Below are positions 26,201 through 41,200 of a DNA stretch of 64,000 nt, in pieces. The DNA is taken from positions 183,323 to 247,322 of the forward strand of contig VZRS01009527.1 of assembly GCA_013398055.1 (NCBI GenBank), read 5' to 3'. This DNA is from Ifrita kowaldi (taxonomy: Eukaryota > Chordata > Aves > Passeriformes > Cinclosomatidae). The stretch's first letter is position 1. Each line of letters starts with the position of its first letter. The position numbers and the translations under genes are program-made. The notes beneath the pieces were generated by a model, which saw nothing but the letters and a program-made list of their open reading frames with translations, was not told the DNA's origin and made no database searches.

Positions 26201-29200
26201 TTGGTAAAATACAGATGGTACTGACTTTCCTACATGACATGAATTTTAGAAAATACTAAAAATTGTGAGAAACTTCAGTACTACAGTGAGGCCCTGTTAA
26301 TATTGAGATGCAAAATAAATTAAAAGGTTCTACAGTACCTGCCTGCAGGAAGTGTGTTAACAGTAAACTGTGCAACTGTGTAAGAAATCTGCATTGTGAG
26401 TCACAATCTTAGTCTTGCAAGGCTGGAGCTTACAAGTCAAGTTCTGTATTGAGAAGTAGATCAGAATTCAGTGTCCTGTTGTGTACAACAAGAAATTCTG
26501 TTTTCTATACGCACACACACACGAAGCCTCTTTGACCTCTGTTTTTAATGAAAACTTGCAATGCTGTTTTATAGAGGTCTGTCCTATGCTTTGTGTGTAG
26601 AATCTGTGCAAATTGCCACAGTTGATATTTTTGGCGTGTGTGTGTTCTCTTAAGCTGCATACAGGAAACTGGTGTGGAGACAATTGGAGGAGGTTGACTC
26701 GCTTGTAAAGGAATCATACTCTTCCCCAGGACACAGATCTCAATCAAAGTGCTGTATCCAGAACTTGCTTTTAATTTGTGGTTTTGAAGAGTTCCAAAAC
26801 ATAATGTCATGACGTGATTTTTTCCTTTGTTAGAATTAAATGCTGCATTAAGTACAGCTTTTAGCCTACTAAGTAATCTTGGGGTTTTTTTCTCTTACAG
26901 ATGAACGAGCCAAATGCCTATGGAAATACTCCTCTCCATGTAGCTTGTTACAATGGGCAAGATGTTGTAGTGAATGAACTCATAGACTGTGGTGCTAATG
27001 TAAATCAAGTGAATGAGAAGGGGTTTACACCTTTGCACTTTGCTGCTGCGTCGACACATGGAGCATTGTGTTTAGAGCTCTTGGTCTGCAATGGAGCAGA
27101 TGTAAATATAAAGGTAGGTGTATCCAAAGCCATCCATTTGCTCTTAAAAGTGCTGTACATCTTTATCAGAGGTAGTTTTTTCAAAAATACTTGTTTTGAT
27201 AACATGGAGTGGTTCCCACTGGTAGATGGAGTATTTATATGAAAAGTACTACGGTGAAAATGAGCCAGTATGTTGCTTCAAGGAGCTTGAGCTGAATCTG
27301 GAAACCTCAGTGGGATGTATTATATAACCCAAAAGGATGAAGAAGAATGACAATATTGTCTGGTCAATGTCAATTACATTTAAATGTCAGAGTTCTGTAT
27401 GGTTTGTTTTCCCTATAGCCTAGCCATGTAAGTAAGAGCAAATAATTTTAAAAACTGCAAAAGTACATGTTTCTCGTATAAATAAGAACCATGAATGAAA
27501 GCATTTCAGGGAAATGTGTGTGAACTGGCTAATTGCTGGAGCAGTTGAAGAGATGATAATGTTAGATCTTAGAGTCTAATTAGTCAGGGAGATTTGGGAA
27601 GGGTATATTAAAAATACAAGTATAAGTAGATGAGGCCTTGGAAAGTAGATGGAAAGTCTTAAACAGCTGGTGTTCCAATTACTCCAGCAAAATTGTATGA
27701 GCAAAGTCAGTATGCATTTTACATCTCTACTTGGTCACTAGTCTTTGACTGCAGAATATTCCTTAGAATCCAGCCTTATTGTAGGTAGAATTTAAAACAA
27801 GCAAGTTTCAAAGGAAATTATAACTTTTATCTTCTGTTGTCTTCTCCAGTGTCCAGGGTAAGGTCTTGAGAAGTATAAGAAACATATAAGACCTTCTGTT
27901 TTGTATTATGTTGGTTTTTACTCTAGTAATGAAAACTTAACTGTGTTCAGAAATATTTAGTGGCAGTATCTGGTGTCTTGGCAGGTTTTAGGCTGAGGGA
28001 AGTGGGAAATGGGTGTCTGGAATGAAGAGTCCAAGTGTTCTTTATGGCAAAATGTCTGGTTGCCTGAACTGTCACCCACATGTAGTATGAGGCAAATTAT
28101 CTGTTGTTTAATTTCTTGAGAAAAAAATGGAAAAAAATCTGTTTAAAAGGTTTGTGCTTGAGTTTCAGCACTATCTGTGCAGGAGGTGAATGTTAGAATA
28201 ACATCATAATAAAATTTCTGTTAAAAATGTTGGGGTTTGTGGTTCACTTCATGTAAGCAGTGATTTTTACAGTGATTCATGCTGATTTTTGGCTAACTAA
28301 TTCCAAAATACAATTTTGTATCTATTGTTAATACAAAACTCACAGCCAGCTGAAAATTTGGGAGTAGTTTAAAAATAAGCTCTTTGATGTGGAAAAATCC
28401 TAAGTGTATGTTCCTGCTCACTGTAACATATATTTAGACATGCAGCTCATTTAATGAAAATGTACGTAACTCAGTTGTGGAAAAATTCATCACCAAAATG
28501 CCCTGCAGAAGTTAGGAGCTGTGTTACAGGGTTTATTGCCAACTTGTCCTAAAATATCCAGGTCACAGTCCATTTATTTTTGTTGCCAGCTTTCTGCTCT
28601 GCATAATGTCCCACGCTGCATATGACTGAGTGTTCAGTGTTGCAGGGCAGGCTGACTTTTGTCCTACATTCTTGAAACATCGTTTTTTCAGTAAAATGTG
28701 GCCTGCCATGAAAATAATCCCACAATGTTAAATATACTAATGATTATATTCATATGTTACTCACACAAATAAGAACAAAGGAGAGCTTATAGCACCTTGT
28801 AGTACCTGGAGGGGGCCTGCAAGAGAGCTGGAGAGGGACTTTGTGCAAGGGCATGGAGTTACAGGACAGGGGGAAATTGCTTCAGACTTTGAGGGTAGGA
28901 TTAGATCAGATATTAAGAAGAAATTCTCTACTGTAAGGGGGGTGAGGCACTGGAACAGGTTGCCCAGAGGAGCTGTGGATGCCTCATCCCTGGAAGTGTT
29001 CAGTATCAGGTTGGATGGGGCTCTGAGCTACTTAGTCTAGTGGAAGGTGTCTCTGCCCACGCTAGTGGGGTTGGAACCGGATGATCTTAAAGGTCCCTTC
29101 GAACCCAAACTGTTCTGTGATGCTATGACAAATATTAACAGGCCAAGAATTACTGTTTTTCTAAATGCCAGGCTGCAAGGGTTCGTGACTTTGTGCATAT

Positions 29201-32200
29201 TTCTGATGTAGAAGAAAGAAGTGGGCAGAGCTCCATTTCAGAAACAGCATTTAGGAGCTTTAGCTATAGGTTGGTCGTAATTAAAATGTGTTAATTTCAT
29301 CCATATCGAAACTCTTAAGTGCAAAATTAAGCAAGTAGGGCTGTGTAGGCATTTTAAGCAATTACAACTTGAAAACAGCATTTATCCCCTGTTTCCTCAT
29401 CAAGGTGTTTCTGTTGTAATTCTGTTAGTAGCATTTCTGTGGTTTTATACCAGTATGACCTGTAAATTTGCACCTCAAGGCGTGAACAGCCTTACTTTGC
29501 ATGTGAAAACTTAGCACTTGCACTGTGGAAAAGTGCAAGAACTGAGGCAAAAGAAAACAATTTCCAAGTCAACTTCTTCTTCCCTGGAAAGGCCTATAAA
29601 GATAAATCTTGGATTCAATCAGAGGAGCAATCTGTAAAAAAAACCAGAGTATGTTGTGTAACTAAGAATGAATTGTAGGTTTAAAATGAGATGGAATTAG
29701 GGTGTCCTTACTAAACATTTATTGAAACCTAGCCTGTTCAGTTTCCAAATACTGAGGCTGAAGTTCAAAATAGTTCTTAAAATGGTTATACGATCTATTT
29801 TTCATCATAATTATATTGCTTGTGTAGGCTGATTCAATCATTTCCTCCCATGTGCAACTGTTCCTGTGGTTTTAGAGGTAACAAAGTGGTTATGGATGGT
29901 AATCTAGGTGCTGACTAGACAGTACTATTAAAGCACTGCCTGCTGTGGATGACTTAGTGGGGAGAGCAAAAGGGAGATACTCTTATTCTTGATGGCAGAT
30001 CGAGGGGAAGTTCTTGTGCATATCTCTTGAGTTCTGGCCTCATCTCAAGAAGGGATTATGTAGCAGAAGATAATGGAACAGTAGAAATATGTTATATGCT
30101 TTTTATCACCTCTGGGCATAATTTCCTACTTGTTTTCATGGCCTTGTCAGTGTCCACTGTAGAACAGTGATTCTTGTTAAGTATTGCTCATTACTGCAGC
30201 GCTCCCTCTGCACTATTCAGGATTTCCATGCATGGAAGAACACATTGAAATGAGTATGTAATGGGACAGTATTAATTGTTTTATGGACCCCATTGCTACT
30301 TGAAAATTCAGTGACCTAAATAGAAAAAGTTTTTTTTCTTCCGTTGGTGGTACTAGAACATAAGAATTGTTGCCAGGGGGAGATTTCACTTGGAGGAACA
30401 TGATAGACCCACATTTCTTCTCCCTCCATGAATCTCAGTAGTCTGAGTACAGTTAATGTGTGAGTAATCACTCAATAAGACACTGTGTGCTGTGTATTAT
30501 GTCTGTCTAATTGCAATTGGTGTTCTTTGCAAATTTTCTATGATCTAAGTATTTTGTGGATATATTTTCTCTAGTGATAGAGGAGATTTGGGTGATTTCT
30601 TTCCTATTACCACATTTAGCTGAGTTTCAGTGAAGACAAGAAAAATTATCATTAGCCCATAATTGTCCTGTCATGTGCTGTGATCCTGTCTGATCTCATT
30701 AAATCACACAGCTGTAGTTAGCTTGATATTTAGATAGAAGATCTTAAAGGCATAAGGAAAGGGAAATTGAAGCAAAAGTTTTGAAGATAACTCCCTGCTT
30801 ATGCACTCCAACCTCCTGGCGTCTCCGGAAATAGTGATTTGCTTATTGAGCCTTGGTATTTCATTGCTTAAAGAAATGTTTGGCTACTGCTCCTGGTCCT
30901 ATATATCCTTTGGTAGTGACAGTGTCTTAGAAGGGAATTCTGAATGCAATCCTATACCTAGCAGTTCAGCTTCAACATGGGAATTGTCTTCATTTAATTT
31001 TATACCTGTTCTATGTTTATATGTTGATAGACAATTGCATGTTGTGTTATTCCTGGGCTGTAAAGGAACCTGAGACTGTTAGACATGAAAATCATAAAAT
31101 CCATTGTCTTAGAAATCTATGTTAAGTGCATTTTTAAGTAAATTTGATCAGAGTAAATCTAAAAATCTCTTATTGATTGTACAGTGTTTTTTCATTTATA
31201 AATGGAAGATGATTTCGTAGCTTATTTTGCTGTTCTTTGCAAGATCTTACTGAAGTTTTCTTGTGAGGGTTCTCGCTTAACGGCAGCGCTCTTCAGTTTC
31301 TAATACTGTCACCTTAAGTTATTCCTATGTCTTTATGAGGTACATTATTAGATCTATGTTTTTTCAGCTCCATCTTCTTCCTCTTCATCAGCCTTCCTTT
31401 GAGATACAGATTTTTCCCATCTAAGCCAGTGAGACTGCAGGCCACTTTTATCTGAGCCCTGAAATTCTGTTACTTCACTAAGCTTATTTTATTTGATAAT
31501 TTTTCTTTAAATTAATAGATTCAATAGATTCTTCAGGTTAAAGAAGGATAAAGGTGGGGGAAATAGTCACCAGATGTCTAATAGTTGTTTTAAAGTAACT
31601 GGACACAAGCAACTTCTAATGGTTGAATAAAGAGGCGAGAACTGAACTGTAGGGAGAAAGATGATAGAAAATTGGAGCACAGAGATTGCTTTGGGGAAGT
31701 TGTCACTTATGGTGTGTTTATTTGGCCTTTTCTTAAGGCCTCCAATGACAGAATTAAAATTGATTGTCTAATTCCTCAAGAGAATTTCAACCCCATTTTC
31801 TGTGTTTATTTACATCTGCTATAGAAATGTGGATGTTGTCTTTTGGATTATTTATGGTCAAAGAAATCTGCTAGCTGGAAGATCTGGAGATAACTTGACT
31901 TTCCTTATCAAGTGTTGTATTTCTGTCAATCTAGGTCTGAGAAGACAATGTTTCATGTAATTGTGTTGCTATGCTGCTCTGGGCAGTGACATAAGAAAAA
32001 ATTTCATATCCATCCCTAAAAGGGTCTCCAGCAGACTTTCAGTATCACATCCATAGAACCATGTCCATTTGGTGTCAAAGGGAGAGTAAAGATGGGAAGA
32101 CACTTCTGCCTATGACAGCAATTTGTGATGTTTCAATACATATGTTCATATCATATGTTCCCCTACCATCTTTGTCTAATTTAACTTTGTATTTTGTGAA

Positions 32201-35200
32201 CATTTCATACTCTTCAAAGCCATCATTGAAAATGTAGATGTCGTGTGCATGTGCATTCAAGGGTCCTTTGATTTTCTGTGTCGTGTTTGCAATTTTTTGA
32301 GTGCATGTATTGGAACTTTTTTCTGCAGTAAAGCTTTCCCATTACCTGTGATAAGTACGAGGGGAAAATCCTTCTAAAGCAAAACAACAGAAAAAATGGG
32401 TTTGTAAGTTCATTGAGACTGAGCTGTTAAAAACTGAAGTTTCCTTATGCATTACTGTTGGCCTCCTGCAAGGGTGTCTTTACTTGGGTGAATGACTAAG
32501 TGCACATTTAAGATGTGCATTTCAAATGTGTGGTATCTAGTAGGGTTGAATAGTTCTACCCTAGGATTACTTGTGATAAATTCCTTACAATCATCACTTT
32601 ACAGATACTTCCAGGACACACATGAGCTTTGTAATGTGTTGTCTTCTAACATAATGTGTAAACCTTTCTAGTAAACACAACTACTTTTTTTCAGGAAACA
32701 AACTTAAAACATTGTTTTATTTTAGCCTTGGGAAGGGGAGGAGTTGGACACAGACTTGTTGCTGAAATTGTGTGCTGTGATCATACTCTTGAGAGTTATT
32801 AACTTAAGGGCATAAGTGTGAGTGAGTGGGCATCCCTGAGTTGTCACTTGCAGCTGGAAGAGTGACTAAGAGCAGCTCTTGGGAAAAGCTTGCCATGTCG
32901 TGCTGACTTGTCATTGCCAGCATCTGTGTGGCAAAAGCGCATAGAAACGATTTAAAGGATGGAGTGTAGAGAGAAAAAAAAGAAATGTCCTTTTTGTTGT
33001 TTTGGGTTTGGTGAGGGTTTTTTGTCAGTTCTGATTAATTGCTATTACTGGCCGTAAGTAAACAGGGGATTTATTTTTCTTTTCCAGAGTAAAGATGGGA
33101 AAACACCTTTGCACATGACAGCGATCCATGGTAGATTTTCAAGATCCCAAACCATCATTCAAAATGGTAAAAAGGGGGAGGGAGTATTTTTGTCATAAGC
33201 TTTCCAGTTTGGAGATTTTCATCCTCTTGTATTGGTAACAACATACTGTATTTTTTTCATGTCCAGTGTCCAATAATAGTGGTGGAGTCTGGCATATCTG
33301 TTTATAAAGTCTGATAAGTTACACTGATGAACCATTTCCTTTTCAGAATGCAGGAATATATATAGATTTGTTTTCCATAGCCCAGGTTGTAGAGAGTTTG
33401 TCCCATAAGGTTACATAATAAAATGCTTTTCCCTACCACTGAAATACATATAGGTTTTAATTCCAAAGTAGTCAGTCATTGACAATAATGTTGCTTAAAT
33501 GATCATCAGTGCTATTTTTCTAACAAAGTATCTGTATGCCTACATATAGCCTTACTTAGTAATCACTTTTTATTATAGGAGCTGAAATAGACTGTGAAGA
33601 TAAGAATGGAAATACCCCTTTGCACATAGCAGCTAGATATGGCCATGAGCTATTAATCAACACTCTGATTACGAGTGGTGCTGACACTGCAAAGTAGGTA
33701 ACTTTACTGACATGACTGCAAGCTGACATAATTTAGAAGTGTATTTATTAGATTAACAGAACTAGTATGATTTTTAATGTCATCTTCAACTTGCAATAGG
33801 AAATAGTTTGTATATTACCCTGTATTGTACTTGTAAGTAGCTAGTCAGTATATCACAATTTGTACCAAAACAAAGAGAAATAGAGTTTTCTGTAATGTAT
33901 GTGAAGTAAAAGCTCTGAAAGGTTTAATAGTCTGTTGCACTGATAGTGCATGCTGATAGCTTGGAAGGAAGTGTTTAAGATGTGAAGTTAGTTCAGTATT
34001 CTAATTAGGTGGTTTGCTGAACCCACCATGCATGTGCACTTTGGCACACAATTATGTTTGTTTTATTTTAATTGTAATGAAACTGTGATACCTGATTATG
34101 GTGTATCTTAGGCGGGGTATACATGGGATGTTTCCTCTCCATTTGGCAGCATTAAGTGGATTTTCAGACTGCTGCAGAAAGCTCCTCTCATCAGGTAGGA
34201 TACTCTCTTAAATTCTTACAAGGTACTTTGTACTTCATTTTTTTATTTCACAGAATAGCTTTTATTTAAATCTTAATTTAGTGATACATAGAAATCCTTA
34301 TAGTTTACTGGTACCTTGGGGCCGGTGCTTGTTTTTTAATGGACAGTCCATAGTTAAAGTGAATGCAAACTTTTGCACATGTAAGTTTAAAAAAAATCAT
34401 CCAAATTGTAATAATGCATTTATAATTTCTTTAATATTGTGTTTGTGCATTTCAAGTGGGCCATAGAGGTGGGATGACTGGTTCAGACCAGAATGAAACT
34501 TCAAGGAGAAAGATTGATAGTCTTTTTTATTACTTCATGGAGCATCCAATTTCCATTCTATGATGTCTTTACCTTAACACAGATCAGTCTATTCCTGTCT
34601 GTTGCTGTAGTGGGCACTTAATAGCTCTGAAGACTCTGTGGACTGCTACATTAAGAAGCTGTTGCATTGGTAGCATATTGTTAATCAAATGCCATGCAAA
34701 CTGCACTTTTCTTTCAATGTTTGACTCCTCTCTGAAGATGTAGATGTTGGAAGGTCATCACTTCTCTTGTTGGCCAGAATCTTATGTGAATTCTGAGCTC
34801 TTTGAACTATTGCAATTCTGAGAAAGTAGATTTGTCCAAAGAAAGCTTCTGGAACAGAAGAAGAATGAGAATAAACTAAATGGTTCTGTATTAATCTGAA
34901 GACACTTAATGTTTTTTGAAAGAAGATGAGTGGGGAGGAGAGAGTAGGGGAAAGGGAAGAGTAAGAAATTGCTTTCCCAGCTTTATACTGTTTGTTAGGG
35001 AAGCCTGGGAGAAGAACTAAAGAAATATAACTAAAACTACCTACTGGTAAGGCTTTTATTTACTATCCTGTCATGGGCAAATGTGCAAGGATTCACTTCA
35101 GGAAAGAATTGCCTAATAGTTGACAATATTTCAATTGGATGTGTTCAAAATGAGGGATACTGGCACTTTATCCTTTCTGCATGTGATGCTGTGCTGGCTG

Positions 35201-38200
35201 TGCCCTTACTGGAGATTCAGTATGGCAAAGGAAACCATGTGGAGGACTTGCAAGTGGTTTCTGTGACTTTTACATGAGAAAACTTGGATGCAAATCTAGC
35301 CTGGAGCAGATAAAGACTTGAAGAGTATGTTCAGCCTTCAGGCTAGAAAGACTATTGATACTGCTAAGAGCTTTTAGGATGTGCTCTTGGTGTGGGGATT
35401 GGTATGTGCAGAGTATGTGTCCTTTTTGGGCTTGGGAGATGTCTCCTTTATGTAAATTAAAGATCTCTGATTTTTAAATTAATATTCATGTGCAAACCTT
35501 AACAAAATATCACCAATCTGCCTTATCCCAGTACTGAATGACATTCAAGTGATGGTAGACGAGCAGCTTAGGGATGTGGAGAGGCATCAAAGGCTATTCT
35601 TCAAACCAAACTAGTAAACTCTCTGAAATTGTTTGTTATAGAGCATTCCCTATTGAAATGGTTCCCATGCATAGTGGCACATACAAAACCTGTTCTAGGG
35701 GACATGAAGTAGGAAAACCGTCTTGGAATAATAGTATTTTTGAATAACACATCTTCTGTTGTTCATTATTTATTGTTGAATGGTTCTTAAAAGGAAAAAC
35801 TACATTACAGGAGAGCAAGACTCTCATGAGAGCATAGTAGTTTTCTCAAACCAAAAATGTAGCTTTGAAACCTGATTTAAATAGTACCCTTTGTGTCAAA
35901 TATATGGTTAGATGTGGAATTGCACAGTTAAAGTTTGTGATCTTGGATTTGAAGTTCCACAGCTGAGCCTTTCTGGAAACAGAAAACTACAATGTTCTGT
36001 AAAGAGCTCCTGTGTAATTAACTGCTATTTGCAGCCATCACTCCATCTCAATAAAGTTCTTTCTTTGGGACTAAAGCACTAAACTCAAGGATAAAATTTA
36101 AGTAGCTCCTATATTTAGTAATATTGACATCCCCAAAAATTAATAGTCTCTGCACAACAATGATAGATTTTAGCATATTCTTTAATTTTCATATAACCTG
36201 CATATATCTTACATGCAATAGTAAATTGCACTGAAATATTAGCAGGTAAGTAGACTGAGACAGAATACAGCCTCAGTGCAGCTACTTGTCTTTTACTTTA
36301 TCCCTTTCAGTTTTATTTAAATGCCTGTTTTTCAAAACATTGCAAATAGCAAGGACATGTTTCAAACGAAGTCATTTTTAATGCTTGAGTGCTCTTTGCA
36401 AATAGCTGTTAAGTTTGCTTAGCAAGCATTTCTCTTAACAGCAAATGACAGCAGTTTCGTGAAAGGTGATGTTACATAATGATTTTACAAAATATTTGCT
36501 TTGTAGGTTTTGACATTGACACACCAGATGACTTTGGCAGGACTTGTCTTCATGCAGCTGCAGCTGGAGGGTGTGTAAAAGAGCATTCATGCTTTCATAT
36601 TCAGTGTTTCTTTTTCAGTTGCTGATCATTCTTGTTCTTTTTTCTATTATTTCCTCTCTGCTTTTCCTGCCCTCTCCCCTTGGAACTTAAGTAAACATGA
36701 AAATAATTGCAAGATGGATTCTATCTGCAAACAAAGAAATTAATTAACTGTTCAGCTTAATAAGTCATTGCTGGAGTACAGTGTCCAAGTATCATCAGCT
36801 TTACCTTAGGTTTATGTTTGGGGATGAACTGATTTTTTTTTTTTTTAAATTCCCATGGATGATGATAAAATTTTTAGAATTTACAGCATTCAAAGATGGC
36901 ATGCCCACCTCAGATCACTGTGGGACATGAGATAGAGAACAGCAATTTTGGGAAATTTGTTTTTACCAAATCCATAAATAAAAGGTCAGTCTAAATAAAC
37001 TAAAAGCAATAATTAAATTCCAGAGTTTAGGTGGATGAAGTAGTCAGAACTACTTGCTCATCACTTGAGTTGTGATCCATATTGATTATTGTTATTGTAT
37101 TGTAGGTTTTCTATAGCAGCTACTCAAAATTGCCTGGAAGAATTGGGTAATAAATTTCATGATACACTTTGTGGGACACAAGAACTCCATGATATTGATA
37201 TTTTCATTTTTCTGTTGGAATGTTGTTTAAGTAATAACTGTTAAGTAATCATTCTAAGTCAAAAGTACTTGATAGATACATCCTTGTTGCAAGTGATTAA
37301 GGTTAAAATACTATCTTTTCATATAAAAACCAAATAATTTGTGACACATTCCCTCACTCATCTCCAGTTTAGGAAAGTTACCAAAAATAGTATTTAAACA
37401 ATATAGTACATCTATTATGATGATCATATTTTATTGAAAATTGACTACACTAAAATTAAAATATATATGTTGCAATTTACATTTGGCCTTAAAAATATGC
37501 AGTAAAATCTTGCCTCTGTGCTGGAATCCTGGTAGCAAAAGCATGTGACATGCAGGTGTTATTGTTTGCTTGTTTGTAAGAATTGAATTTTTTATTGAAT
37601 TAGGTTCATGTTTATGTGCTTTATGCATGCCATTTGGTATCAATTAAACTTATATATGTGGTCTTGAAATAATTTATATTCTTTATTGGTTTGGTCCAGA
37701 AATTACGGAATCTATACATGCAGAAATGTATTTATCAAAAATTCCATATTATAGTTCAGTTCCATTAAAAATAACATTTGAGATGTACATGTGTAGCAGT
37801 TCTGATATTTGTAGAGGCCAATATTAAGGAAATAAAATTTGCAATCACAACTAATAGTTTATTAATTTAATAGGAATTTGGAGTGCCTAAATCTTCTGCT
37901 AAATACTGGTGCAGACTTCAACAAAAAGGACAGATTTGGAAGGTAAGACATTCTAGATTTGTATATTTTAAAGGGCTGTTAAAAGTATTGCAGAAGCAGC
38001 TTACTGATACATGGCCAAGTCTGTGTTCCAGTTTAAATGGTTTTTTTATGATATGATGTCTCTAATAAACTGTGTTTCAGCAAATGTTCTCAAAAGTCAC
38101 AAACATATTTTGTTAATCATGTTTTCTTAGGTAGGTGTTTAGTCTTGTTTTTAAAGATGGAGTTTTATATTCAACTGTAATTTTTGTGAAGCTTTTTTCC

Positions 38201-41200
38201 TTATAACATGGATCTAATGTGTTTAAATTGCTCTCATCCAAGGACATTACTAATGTTTTCCAAATAATGTATTAGTCAAATCTATAAATCTGTTGCTATT
38301 TCTATGCTCTTTTATTAAAATACACAGTATTTTATTATAACTGCCTCACCTTTTTCCTTTCTTGATATCCATCCCTTTCTGTTTCCCTGTTTGAGCTCTG
38401 AACTCTTTTGGAATGACATTAATTTCTAATTTTAGTATAGCATTATTTAAGTTTAGATGGCAGGATCAGTACTCATGTAAAAATCTCAGATCTCATAATG
38501 GAAAATACTATTTTCCAGGATGTGAACAGCAGGAGTAGGACTTAAGGAAAAAGTTATGGATCCAAAGTTGTATTTTGCTTTAAATTCCACTTCCATTATT
38601 TCCTGAGAAAGGAACAACTATCTGTCACAACTTTTGTCATTGAAAGTTGGGGTTTCCTGTTGGTTTGGTTTGGATTTTGATTTAACATTCATGTTATATA
38701 GAGCAATTATTTCAGGAGATGGAAACAATTAATTTAAAATGGAGAGAAATGGGAAAAAGACATTTTAAGGGAAAGAGCCTGAGTATCTCCTCAAAATTGA
38801 GATATTTATAGCAGCAGTCTCTTTTTAAAAATAGAAAATTGAATTCTGAGTCATCTTGGTCCTGTTTAAATTTTAGCCAAACTGGCATATTTAGAGAATT
38901 GTTTATGTATTTGAAGCTGGGATAAGTTTTCTCTGAGGTTATATACATCAGTACTAATATTTCATGGATTTGTTATAAGAAGACAAGGTAGATTTTGCAG
39001 TGTCTCTGCTATGTCACTATAGTTTCCCTCTCATAGGCAAAATTCTGATCTGTTTATTAAAAACGTCTGTTTGTGCAATTGTTGTATTTTATTTGTGCTA
39101 TATTTAGTTGTTGTGCAGTTTTTGATTTGTCCATATTTTTCCATGTGGCTTAAAAATTCTTAACAGAAAATACTATTTCTAATGTAAACTGGATTTCCCT
39201 CTATAAGTTTACACAAGAAAATTCACGTAAAGCTTCCTTTAATGCAAAGTTTGTGCATATTTTGGCTGGCAAATAAATCCTCTATATGTTGTTCAACATT
39301 ATTAAGGGGGCCCTAGAAAATGGCCCTATTCTTTAGTAGTATAATGATGCATTCTTCACCAAAAATACTTGTTTAAAAATGTAAGGAGAATTTAAGTTTC
39401 ACTTTATTTTGCTTTTTCTGTCTCTGTAATATTATTTTGCTGTTATTTACCATTGTACTTTTTATTTAAATGTGTACTAAAGAACTCCACTCCATTATGC
39501 TGCTGCCAATTGTAATTATCAGTGCCTGTTTGCCCTTGTGGGATCTGGAGCTAGTGTGAATGACCTTGATGAGAGGGGTTGTACACCTCTGCACTATGCA
39601 GCTGCATCAGACACAGATGGGAAGTAAGTAGCATGCTTTGTACTAAAGCCTTTCTCATTAGGAACATTTGAGCTGTGAATTTTGTGTGTGTTCTGCCTTC
39701 AGATTTGCCAAATGCATTTCTTGTATTTTTAAAGATGAAACTTAACAGTGGTGTGTGCATTGTATATAAAAGACTTTATGTAACAGGTATTTCAGAAGAA
39801 AAAAGGAGCAACAGGAAAACGTAAAAATTTTATGTCCTATAACGCAGATGTCCTAATTCAGGAATTAATTGGGAATAGAGTTCTTAATCCCATCAGATGT
39901 GTAGAGGTTGCATAAATATCCTTTGTGGGGGTTATTAAGTTAGTTGTGGGCAATAGGGTCATTTTACCTTAAAATCAAATTCTGATGAAGGATGGATATT
40001 AACCTGACATTTCAATATAAGATGCTTTATCTATTTGATGTTTGAGTAAACTAGAGTTGTAAGGCCAAACATGACTATTTCTTGATAGTACGTATTTTTT
40101 TTTGTGTAGTTACACTTTTATTAATGAAATGATTCCAGTATCTTTCATACATCCACTGATCTCTTACTTGTGTTTATTTTCTAACTAATAGTTATATTTG
40201 AAATATTTATTAATGACTTAAATGCCTATATGCAAAGTGCATATGTGTAGCACCAAACTGATGAGTTTACTTAAGCTCCAGACATTGTATATATTGAGGA
40301 GACAAGAAGAGCATCAGTTGCTTGTGCACACAGCGACACCTTCCCTGGAGAAGTGCTGCTTTGTGCCAAATCATCTTGTTTTAATACAGCACCTTTTAAA
40401 GGGTGAGGTAGCAATAGGAATGAGGTGACATATAGCTTACAGATTGGGTTTTGAAGGCTAAATAAAGAATACTTTCATGGCCATTTAACTTCTATTTGAA
40501 GAATGTGCTTTTTTTTATGTAAAGCCAAATTTCAAAATTAAATTGCTGCTTTTTAGAAATAATTTCAATTCCTGCTGGAGCTTGCTGAGATAATTTTACT
40601 TTAATTGTCCTCTTACAAGTTGAGCTAGGATTAATTTTAGCTTCACAGTTGCTCTGAAAACCTCCAAACTATAATGGTTCTTCAGATGACATCGTTTTGC
40701 CATCTGTCTTAAAAAAGGCACGAGCAGGAATGATGCTGACAATACTGCAGAGCTTTGTGATGTAACTCAGCATCCTCTGCGGAGCCCACGGGCTGTTGCC
40801 CTTCTGATTAACATTTGGGTCTCTGGAAGGCAGGCTGCAAAGCAGAATGGCCTGAGGGGAAGCTTTTTATATTGATGCAGCAAGATGATTAGTAACAGCT
40901 GGAAAACCAGTACTGCTCAGCTCATTCAAAAGAGGAATGAAGTTCAAAAATGATTACTGGAGTTGGAATATAAAGCCTGGGAAACGACACGTCAGGAAAC
41001 CATCTATATAAAATTCTAAAGATATTTATGTGTGTTTTTATGGTCTTTGTTCAGACGTCTTTAAAGACAGATTTTAAAGACAGGGATGTTTTTGTTGAAA
41101 ATTATTTTCCAGTTTATTCCTGTTTGAAAGTATTTCTTTTGTATCTTTAAGAAATGCTTTTGATCCAGAACAAACACCAGTAAGCCCCATTTTGCCAAGA

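Larger units (their letters stand above)
27114..33087 (+). other. ANKRD28: intron w6-w7 with CR1 and a decayed exon copy
   Basis: About 6 kb. Holds the CR1 fragment at 28790-29128 and the degenerate duplicate of exon w7 at 32085-32234. The rest is AT-rich intronic sequence without further recognised features. Confidence 0.8.

Noticed and set aside
26901..26903. ATG at the start of exon w6 (and at w4, 22524) as a translation start
   Set aside because: Both follow clear acceptors and continue in frame from the preceding exons at conserved internal Met residues.
28843..29040. 65-codon frame inside the CR1
   Set aside because: It is translation of the CR1 3' region, a known source of spurious frames, not a host gene.
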